From Bombyx mori (lineage: Eukaryota > Arthropoda > Insecta > Lepidoptera > Bombycidae), in assembly GCF_030269925.1 (NCBI RefSeq), contig NC_085125.1, positions 13,640,117 to 13,704,116 on the forward strand: 64,000 nt of DNA, in the 5' to 3' direction. This document shows positions 53,668 through 61,930 of this stretch, in pieces (position 1 is the first letter of the stretch; every line of letters begins with the position of its first letter). The notes beneath the pieces are model-generated. The model was not told the DNA's origin. It saw nothing but the letters and a program-made list of their open reading frames with translations, and did not search any database. A program made the position numbers and the translations under genes.

Positions 53668-53780
53668 GTTTTTTTTATTGCTCTTGTAGGCAGATGAGCA
53701 TATAGCTGACCTAATGGTGAGTGGTGACCGTTAGATCGTGGACGTATGCAATATCAGAGGCAGAACTAAGACGCTATATA
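53668..53780 (-). mobile_element. LINE family B 3' end
   Basis: TTTTTTTTATTGCTCTTGTA, GGCAGATGAGCATATAGC and GCAATATCAGAGGCAGAACT match with divergence. Confidence 0.6.
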
Positions 53781-53989
53781 ATAGTTGATCGGGCGAAATG
53801 TCTTCAGGTGATCAATACATTTTGTGGCAGATACAAGATACATAGCCGGTGTTTGGACTTAGTCGCGTCGTCTAAGTGGAACGATATCAACCTATCTGAA
53901 GGACGATGGAAGAAGGATGATAAAACTAAACTAATTAAATATGACATTGACAGGAATCTAAAATATAACGTCAAAGACGTATAAAGCTG

Positions 53990-54440
53990 TATGAAACTGT
54001 ATCTTACATTACTATAGACTTTTTGGCGGGAACGCGAGGAGTGAAGTTATGTGATTTGTTTTATTTTGTCTATTTAGTGTCTCTAAGGGGTTTAAATGTG
54101 CGATAAGGGTGGTTTATTAACTGTTTAATACCTGTGAAAGTGCACAAATGTGGGAAAATCAAACAAAGCGCCTGGACGTAACTTCTCCGGATCCTCCAAA
54201 AAGTCCACTGAAAAAGTCTCAGTAAATGACCTCCATTTTACTGAGATTATATGTCATCCCATATCATCTCATTTCATTTCGTTTCCATTTCATTTCATGC
54301 CATGTTTCATATTAATAAACTTCATTTCATTTCATAATATCATTTTTCATATAAAAAAGTTTTCATTCAAATTAAAATTAAACGTGACCTAAGGGTCTTA
54401 GTGGCCAGGTCATAAAATCCCTTAAAAAAAACTTACATTA
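53990..54440 (+). mobile_element. possible internally deleted LINE (5' and 3' ends joined)
   Basis: CTTTTTGGCGGGAACGCGAG at the start is followed by an ATG frame (54150, MGKSNKAPGRNFSGSSKKST) that looks like a LINE ORF1 start. Then come TTCATTTCATTTCAT repeats and CCTAAGGGTCTTAGTGGCCA, then GGTCATAAAATCCC and an A-run. I recall the last motif as a lepidopteran LINE end. The ORF is lost after about 30 codons. Confidence 0.4.
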
Positions 54441-54599
54441 GTATAAAATTCCTGCTAGGAATATTTGATAAAAGAGGTCTTACATAACATGATTTTATTT
54501 CCATTGAAGTTTTTGTGTTTTAAAACCGTCTTTTAGAGATGTATAATTTTTTTTAAGACTCAATAAAATTCCTTTAAAAGTCCTGGACCACCTTAGGTC

Positions 54600-54740
54600 A
54601 CTTTGTATAATGCGTCAGAAGTTCCAGGGTCACGACCCTCAGCAACGAGGAAGCGATTCCTAAAGAAGACAACACGCCTCTGGGCCACAATTGCAACGAT
54701 CACAACAAAGACGGTACAGTTATACAGACCTTAACGAAAA
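54600..54740 (+). mobile_element. LINE C-terminal remnant
   Basis: CAGGGTCACGACCCTCAGCA reads QGHDPQQRGSDS followed by a stop, a recurrent end of lepidopteran LINE proteins. It is short and the clade is uncertain. Confidence 0.4.
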
Positions 54741-55964
54741 CATACGATTGAATAATACGTAAACGAATACCAGTAATTGAGAGCGCATCGAATCGTCGCT
54801 TTTACAGTTGCATCGAACACTGCGAACCGAGATGCGAAAGTGCATTGTCATATAATAAAAAAAATGCATCGCAGTTTAGCGACTCACTGCGAGCATACGG
54901 GAACTCATTGTGTTTACAAACGTTGCGTCAATTGAGAATTATGTTAAAATTGTTGATTAAATTTTGTGTTTGTTTAATCAATTCTTAGGATAATTCGAGA
55001 TATTTTGCTGATGTTAGAGCGTCCCGTCCGTACGCTGGTGCTCATTCAATAACTTATATTTGCTTGGAATGTAGTATTTACAATCGCTTTCAAAAACACA
55101 TACCTTTTACCTAATAAAGTCTTATAAATAGTATTTTTTTATTAAAAATATAAAATTATTGTGATTAATGTATCCTTAAGCTCATGACAGTGTAACAAGT
55201 ATAACTAATCCCTTAAAAGTAATATTGTTAATATTGTAAGTTCGCATCTAGTATATGAAGTTTAGTCTAGCCTTGATCAGCCGCTTCTAAAGCGCCGAAA
55301 TATTTGGAATCCTTAATATTTTTTTAAGAACCCATTAAATAATTGTTTATAAAGTAAAGACAGCTAGAATGCCATTTAAAAAACTAATAATTTGACCTTT
55401 AATGTTATAAAAATAATGTTCTAAATAATACTGATTTCGGTAGGCATTTCCCACCTTTTTATTGTTATAGCTCTACAAAATTATGTTATTTATTGGCCGA
55501 TAATATAGCTACTGCACCAATGACTCATAGCAGCCGAAAGGAACAAAAGCGACCGAAACGCACGCAATGCTGCATCGTATGTTCCGACAGCTAATTAGGC
55601 GCGCCTGTTTCATCTTTGTCACTTTGTTCGAGGAAAAATTGTGTTGAAACAAAGGGAAATTATGTCAAAGGACCGAGTATACTTGCCGATAAATCGTGCA
55701 TAATGAACCTGCATGAATCATTTCTGTATTCATATGTTCCGGGTTTGATAAACACGTAAGTTGTAATTATACGCGCGTATTGCGTTCTGACCTAGTTTTG
55801 GTGAGTTTTATTGTCTTCAGTAAAATAATACCTGGGTCTTTGTGTGTCATTTTTCAATAATAGTGGGCCATGTTTACCGACTGCAATGACGATAGAATGT
55901 GATAACCTACGTGCCATTTTTTTACGCTTCAACTTCGAGAGACTGTACATTTTATATTAATATA
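54741..55964. other. no supported gene
   Basis: About 1.2 kb of AT-rich sequence without a supported frame or recognised repeat. Confidence 0.45.
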
Positions 55965-56155
55965 TATATAGAGGAAGAGGTATACAGAGGAAGAGGTAGA
56001 CCTAAGAAGAAATGGATAGATTGTGTGAAAGACGATATGGGTAAGAGGGGAGTGAGCGAAGAAATTTTAATGGTATATGATAGAAGAGTATGGAAGGAGA
56101 AAACATGTTGCGCCGACCCCAGGTGACTGGGAGAAGGGCAGGACAATGATGATGT
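55965..56155 (+). mobile_element. LINE endonuclease-RT C-terminus
   Basis: The frame reads EEEVYRGRGRPKKKWIDCVK, then DDMGKRGVSEEI, and VWKEKTCCADPR before a stop. This 'GRPKK.W.DCVK.DM...W......ADP' end is typical of an abundant class of insect LINE proteins. Only the last 60 or so codons are present. Confidence 0.7.
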
Positions 56156-56170
56156 ACATTTTATATTTTA

Positions 56171-56468
56171 CTAGCGGACCCGGCAGACTTTGTAGTGCCT
56201 CAATCGATAAATAAAATACCTAAACTTTTGTATAAAATAAACTTAAAACAAACAAAAGGAATCCGTCCGACGGGGGACACATCAAAGGAAAAACAAAATT
56301 GTTATTTTTATTTAATTCCGAGGATTTTCATATTTATCTACCTTTTAAACCTTCTCTGGACTTTCACTAGTAATTCAAGACCAAAACTAGCCAAATCGGT
56401 CCAGCCGTTCTCGAGTTTTAGCCAGACTAATGAACAGCAATTCATTTATATATATATACAGATAGATA
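56171..56468 (-). mobile_element. Helitron-like element H1, copy 4
   Basis: It starts with CTAGCGGACCCGGCAGACTT preceded by A and ends TATATATATACAGATAGATA. It appears full-length and in inverted orientation. The 119-codon frame over it is an artefact of the repeat. Confidence 0.75.
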
Positions 56469-56693
56469 GATTTTTCTCGACCTCATGGACGGTTGAGAAT
56501 CATCGGCAATTCAATGTTGAATCAACTATTGTTTTATGTATATTAACTATATGAATGCGGATGTTTGTATTCACGTTACTATGGATAAATGGATATGGAT
56601 GGAATTTCACAGAAATATTATTTGTAGTTTAGATCAATTTGTGCCTAGTATAGTAAGATAGTTTTTATCATGCTAGATGATCGAAAATTAGAT

Positions 56694-57100
56694 GTCGTCA
56701 TGGCCTAAAGGATAAGACGTCCGGTGCATTCGTATCTAGCGATGCAACGGTGTTCGAATCCCGCAAGCGGGTACCAATTTTTCTAATGAAATACGTACTT
56801 GAAAAATGTTCACGATTTATTTCCACGGTGAAGGAACCCGCAAAATTCTAATTTGCGTAATTACTTGTGGTAGAACCACTTGTAAGTCCGCACGGGTAGT
56901 TATCACCACCCCGCCTATTTCTGCCGTGAAGCAGTAATGCGTTTCGGTTTAAAGGCTGGGGCAGCGGTTGTAACTAACTTAGACCTTAGAACTTATATCT
57001 CAAGATGGGTAGCGCATTTCGTTGTAGATATTTATGGACTCTATTAACCACTTAACACCAGGTGCGCTGTGAGCTCATCCACCCGTCTAAAGAATAAAAA
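56694..57100 (+). mobile_element. Bm1 SINE, full length
   Basis: The head GTCGTCATGGCCTAAAGGAT, B box GTGTTCGAATCCCGC, body and TCTAAAGAATAAAAAATAAA tail are present. A few bases around the AACATCGTG segment are deleted. Confidence 0.93.
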
Positions 57101-57322
57101 ATAAAAAACAAAATGAGCCAGAGTTAGTATATGAATTATTTTCCGAAAAACTAAGTTAAGCATTGTCGGTAAAGTTACAGACGCAGCGATCATCAATAAC
57201 GACTTCGCAATTAAGGTCGATTGAATCATCTTTAGGCATCCTCTTAAGGGTTTCTGGGTAAGCGATTATCCTTCGAATAAAAAACGCAGTTTATTTAATA
57301 GCCACAAGATGAAACGGTTTGC

Positions 57323-57385
57323 ATTTTTTATTGCCTCCGAAAGCATACGGGTCAGCTGATAGCGAGCGGTGCTACGGGCTGCCTA
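57323..57385 (-). mobile_element. LINE family B 3' end, degenerate
   Basis: TTTTTTATTGCCTCCGAAAG, CATACGGGTCAGCTGATAGC and GGGCTGCCTACC are diverged from the family. Confidence 0.5.
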
Positions 57386-57440
57386 CCTAAATTTAATTAA
57401 ATTAAATAATATGAATTTATTATAATTATATTATATTATA

Positions 57441-57872
57441 CTAGCGATCCCGCAATAGTCAAAATTCGACAATAATTAATTGAAATTATAAGTTTGAACA
57501 TTACAATGGTTCTATTGTCAAAGACACCTGTACCTTCTATAATCACAGATTTCGCCAAGACTACACTTCAGACAAATATTAATAAAGGTAAACAATAATA
57601 ACCTATTCTCAATTTGACCACAGACTTTAAGCAATAACAAAAGTTCGACAATAAACAAAGAGTTTATATATGTGTTTGTGTATTTCAAATACAGGGTAGT
57701 GTGTGTATTGTTTTTTTTATTGATTTAAAGTAATATTAATGTTCTGCACTCCTTCCTCCTCCTATTTTCTCTATAAATGTGGGGAATTTAATACTCCTCC
57801 ATCCGCGCTATTTTCGTAAAAAGGGGTACAAAGTTTTTGCTTTACGTATTAATATTATGAGATATATATCTA
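57441..57872 (-). mobile_element. Helitron-like element H2, copy 4
   Basis: It starts with CTAGCGATCCCGCAATAGTC after A and follows the family through AATCACAGATTTCGCCAAGA and TTTTCGTAAAAAGGGGTACA to ATATATATCTAGA. It is the most diverged copy. Confidence 0.7.
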
Positions 57873-57925
57873 GATATATATCTAGATATAGATATATATC
57901 TAAGTATATATATATATATCTCTCA
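57873..57925. repeat. (ATATATCTAG)n / TA microsatellite
   Basis: ATATATATCTAGATATAGAT and TATATATATATATATCTC follow the 5' end of the Helitron-like copy. Confidence 0.8.
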
Positions 57926-58132
57926 TAACTTTAGAACCATTCACGGAACTAAACTCAGATTGTCCATTGTGATATTATTAATAGAACTGTCTTCAGTTTT
58001 TGGGAAGCGAATACATAATTCAGACTACTTTTTCGGCTTTATAGTTTACTTGTATAGTTTAAAATACTAAATAATTTTGTTGGTTACGGAGGGCGTCGGA
58101 AATAATGCAACGAATTAGTATAACGAATTATT

Positions 58133-58245
58133 TTGCAGCGGCTTGGCTCTGCCCCTGGGATTGCTGAAGTCCATGGACGACGGTAACCACCACCATCAGG
58201 TGGGCCGTATGCTCATTTGCCTACATGGCCAATAAAAAAAAAAAT
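58133..58245 (+). mobile_element. LINE family B 3' end
   Basis: GCAGCGGCTTGGCTCTGCCC, CTGGGATTGCTGAAGTCCAT and GTATGCTCATTTGCCTACAT end in GGCCAATAAAAAAAAAA. This is a well-preserved plus-strand copy. Confidence 0.78.
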
Positions 58246-59065
58246 ATAACCGATAAAAACGATACGACGATAAAAATGCCTGGTTAAATCGTAAGATTAG
58301 TTTTGATTATGTGACACAATTACTAGAATACGCATTATACACAAGCACAAGTGCATCCAGATATCAAATAACCACGGTCGGGAATTCTTCAGGGGTCGTA
58401 TGGTACTGTAGTGAGGCTCATTAACCACTAGACTAATGGAGTGAAGGTCAAGTCACAGCGCTCAGGACACACTCTCTTGGAAAAACCCAATTCTTGGAAT
58501 TGTAATTCTCCGTTAACGTTTGATTGTTAAGAATTTGTTAGAATATTCTGATTTAAGTTTCAAACACTGTTATTTATAAAAAAATCTATTTCTAAATGAG
58601 ACTTTATGTTCTAAAAACCAATTGCTTCTTTTTTTAAATCGAAAGTGTAAAAAATGCCTTCCCCTCTTTTTTGACAAGAACGTCATTTTTAAATACATTC
58701 GAATTCCATTGTCATTTTTTCCCCTAAGATTAAGTTATTCAGAGGTTATAATAACAACAATATAAATGAAAAAAAAAAAAAAAACAGAGCACATTCCAAA
58801 AATGGAATGACAGGATTTACAAAAACGATTTCTATTTTTCATTTAATTTTTTAAACTTTCATATTTATCGAGAAATTTTAGTAAGCTGCACAACTTATAT
58901 TAAATTAACTAAGGAGTATATATCTGCAAAATGCTTATACATATTCATTTGAGACTCGAATATCAATTTTGATTAAGCTAATATCTAATTGCTGAAAACT
59001 TGTCTCCTTTGCTGTGTCTGTCGAAAAGAGACAGAAAACCAGTGCGTCTTGGCTCCGACTGAGAA
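58246..59065. other. no supported gene
   Basis: AT-rich, including an A-run at 58769-58784. No recognised feature. Confidence 0.4.
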
Positions 59066-59069
59066 ATAT

Positions 59070-59426
59070 TGTTACGCGCTGGGGTTCGGGATAAACGGGA
59101 GTACAACTTAAACTGTACTAGCAATTAGATTACTTAAAACACTCAACAAACACTTTAAAATTCTCAATTCACTTCTTTCGCTTCGCTTCAGGTGATCCGT
59201 TCGCTGTTTCGCTTCGAGTAGTTCCGATTACTAACTTTGCAACCCTTTTATAGCCGATACCACATCCCTAGAATTATCAAGAATATTCTGCACAAGTCGA
59301 GTATTGTGTTTCCGCTATCTGACAATAGATGGCGTTGTACTTCTCGAGCGTTCTAGATGGTACTAGATCCTTCGATATTCGTTCGACTATTCGGTAATAG
59401 ATGGCGTTACTCTTACTGGCGTAACA
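59070..59426 (-). mobile_element. solo LTR of a retrotransposon (gypsy-like)
   Basis: The ends are TGTTACGC and GCGTAACA, an 8-bp inverted repeat with TG...CA termini. ATAT flanks it on both sides (59066-59069 and 59427-59430). A TATA box (GCTATAAAAGGG) is on the minus strand near 59250-59261, giving the orientation. Two copies of AATAGATGGCGTT lie in the 5' part. No internal region exists, so recombination between two LTRs has removed it. A 4-bp duplication fits gypsy/Ty3 elements best. Confidence 0.82.
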
Positions 59427-59829
59427 ATATTCTTTACGAAGATGCTAACTCTGACTGATTCGATGATTGGAGGTGTCGACAAAAAAAGTAGACCACTGAA
59501 TGCGTTGGTACTCACAAAAAAAACTCTAAACCTTGTCAAATCTAACTTCACCCTTGCGTGTGAAGATGATGTGCGATGAAAGATCTCCCATTAGTCCGGC
59601 GCTTCGAGTGACAATCATAAAGCTCTCATAAAAAGTGCATAGTTCGTTCAACTTTGAACTGCGAAACAGAGAATTATTAATAATATTTTTGACAATGTCG
59701 AGGAATTCTTGAAGAACAGCCAAGCTATTTCAGTTTTTTTTTTGTTAAAGAATGACGTATCATATTAATGGCAGGGCTACATGTGTTAAGAATGTGGTTT
59801 TGTAATATCGAATGGTCTATGTGAAATTT
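59427..59829. other. no recognised feature
   Basis: A 65-codon minus frame (59526-59723) has no recognised domain. Confidence 0.4.
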
Positions 59830-60095
59830 CTCGATGGATAGACGAAGGTCACAGTTCAACTGGAGATAGAAGTCTATCTGATGTTAAGGGGTTACAAGAG
59901 ACCACGATTCATGGCATGGTTAGCATAACATCTCAATTGGAAGGTGTGGTATAAATTCGACAAACAAATAATACCTCATTAACAATAAAACAAATCGCAA
60001 AAATTGTAGTTATAAGGGGGCTAAGGTGTCCTGTGAGCCTGCACGGCTTAGTACCCTGTCTTAAAGCAGTAATGCGTTTCTGTTCTATCTAAGGA
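59830..60095. mobile_element. possible Bm1 fragments, very degenerate
   Basis: GGATAGACGAAGGTCACAGT (minus-oriented tail-like) and GTCCTGTGAGCCTGCACGGC followed by AAAGCAGTAATGCGTTTCTG (plus-oriented) resemble Bm1 pieces. Confidence 0.4.
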
Positions 60096-60629
60096 ATACA
60101 ACAAAAAAGAAAAGTGCATTTTAACAGTTTTTTTTTGTAACACTAAAATTAAATTATACTTTTTAAAGTTTTTTTCATGTCTTATTTAGTATGGCTTCGG
60201 AAAGATAGATAATACACATAAATTAGTTGTTGATAAGCAACTCAAGCATTTAACAAAAATGTTTACGGGCGTCGGTCACTAGATGGCTTTGATCTCATTA
60301 GTTTCTCATTGCTCCTGTAGATGGCAGTAACATATTACTTATTCTATATTTTATTTTTAATAAAGGATTTTGTAAATTTTCTATAACAAATAAAGACTTG
60401 TATGTTTTATATTTTATTTATTTTTTGTTTTTAGTTATACAATAATTAAATTCCTTAACTTTAACAAAATATATGTTTAGGGGGATCTGCTACAAGATGT
60501 CACTAGTTTCCATACAAAAAATATTTGTCTTAAAGTATAGCAGTTTCAGAGTCCTATTCGGAAAGGTAAATGTTTGTATAACGAAATTTACGTTGTATTT
60601 AAATGTGATTTTAAGATCCCTTAATTTCA
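60096..60629. other. no recognised feature
   Basis: Unassigned AT-rich DNA. Confidence 0.4.
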
Positions 60630-60782
60630 GTAGAATGCATTGGCTAGGGCGATCGCGTATCGCGGAAGACGTAGGGTGAGTAGGTCTCCCACATAGTGCC
60701 CTGACGAGATGTTGAAGGTCGAGGGAATATGCTGGATGTGGGCGGCGGAGGGCGGGTCATTATTGCGAGGTCTGGGAGACGC
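60630..60782 (+). mobile_element. RTE-like LINE fragment
   Basis: CGCGTATCGCGGAAGACGTA, then GGGTGAGTAGG, and TGCTGGATGTGGGCGGCGGA parallel the RTE end at 13.4 kb. CGGGTCATTATTGCGAGGTC, then TGGGAGACGCCTATG matches the GEAYIQQW tail region at 4.8 kb. Frames are broken. Confidence 0.6.
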
Positions 60783-60786
60783 CTAT

Positions 60787-61230
60787 GTTTTTTTTTTATT
60801 GCTTAGATGGGTGGACGAGCTCATAGCCCACCTGGTGTTAAGTGGTTACTGGAGCCTATAGACATCTACAACGTAAATGCGCCACCCACCTTGAGATATC
60901 GGTTCTAAGGTCTCAGTATAGTTACAACGGCTGTCCTACTCTTCAAACCGAAACGCATTACTGCTTCACGGCAGAAATAGGCAGGGTGGTGGTATTTACG
61001 CGTGCGGACTCACAAGAAGTCCGGTCCTACCACCAGTAATTACGCAAATTATAATTTTGCGGGTTTGATTTTTATTACACGATGTTATTCCTTCACCGTG
61101 GAAGCCAATCGCGAACAATTGTTGAGTACGTATTTCATTAGAAAAATTGGTACCCGCCTGAGATTCGAACACCAGTGCATCACTCAACATGTATGCACCG
61201 GACGTATTATCCTATAGGCCACGACGACTT
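60787..61230 (-). mobile_element. Bm1 SINE, full length
   Basis: The T-run, body and head (plus strand TATAGGCCACGACGACTTT) are present. It carries a small insertion near AGAAGTCCGGTCCTACC. Confidence 0.93.
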
Positions 61231-61633
61231 TAAAAGTGGCTGGCTGTAGGCAAAAAGATACATACTTGTGCACAATTCCTGATAAAATACAACAAAAACA
61301 CCTCTGCCTATTAAACAACGGATGCATCTAAAAAAAAAAACAATAAAGATAACTGTGCATTTAAAAGAGACTCTTAGCTTATTAAATAATTGTATTAAAT
61401 TAATATCGTGAACCATCTTTTTCTTGAAATTCACGCATCATACGACATCAAAGGTTCGTTTCTCGGAATCATAACGACGGTCATTCCACGGTAAGTAGCC
61501 TGGGGACGTTGACGCCGCTCTCTTAATGACATGATTGCATCGTGAATTGAAGAAAATTTGTACTTCATTATGATGTATAGCATTTGAATACTTAGGGCAG
61601 TTTGTTGCGATCTCACACGGAATTAGCACCGGT

Positions 61634-61655
61634 TTACTTGTGGTAGGACCTCAGT
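61634..61655 (+). mobile_element. Bm1 fragment
   Basis: TTTACTTGTGGTAGGACCTC starts like a Bm1 3' unit but stops after about 22 bp. Confidence 0.55.
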
Positions 61656-61658
61656 ACC

Positions 61659-61930
61659 TAAATACAGTCATTCTCAGTAACAAAACGCAGGTCTTACCGG
61701 TGGTAGGATCTCTTGTGAGTCCGCACTGGTACCACCACCCTGCCTATTTCTGCCGTGAAGCAGTAATGCGTTTCGATTTGAACGGTGGGTCAGCCGTTGT
61801 AACATACTGAGACCTTAGAACTTATATCTGAAGGTGGGTGGCGGCATCTACGTTGTAGATGTTTATGGGCTTCGGTAACCATTTAACACCAGGTGGGCTG
61901 TGAGCTCGTCCATTCATATATGCAATAAAA
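61659..61930 (+). mobile_element. Bm1 variant with a 37-bp 5' leader, copy 2
   Basis: The leader TAAATACAGTCATTCTCAGT and what follows is identical to 50657-50693. ACCGGTGGTAGGATCTCTTG, the Bm1 body and ATATATGCAATAAAAGG follow. Confidence 0.88.

Noticed and set aside
56195..56554. 119-codon frame at the Helitron-like copy (and similar ones at 45593 and 51899)
   Set aside because: The same peptide recurs wherever family H1 occurs, in phase with the repeat. There is no coding evidence beyond that.
57441..57925. Telomeric or satellite array
   Set aside because: The TA-rich repeats are short and linked to the 5' end of a Helitron-like copy; no TTAGG array is present.
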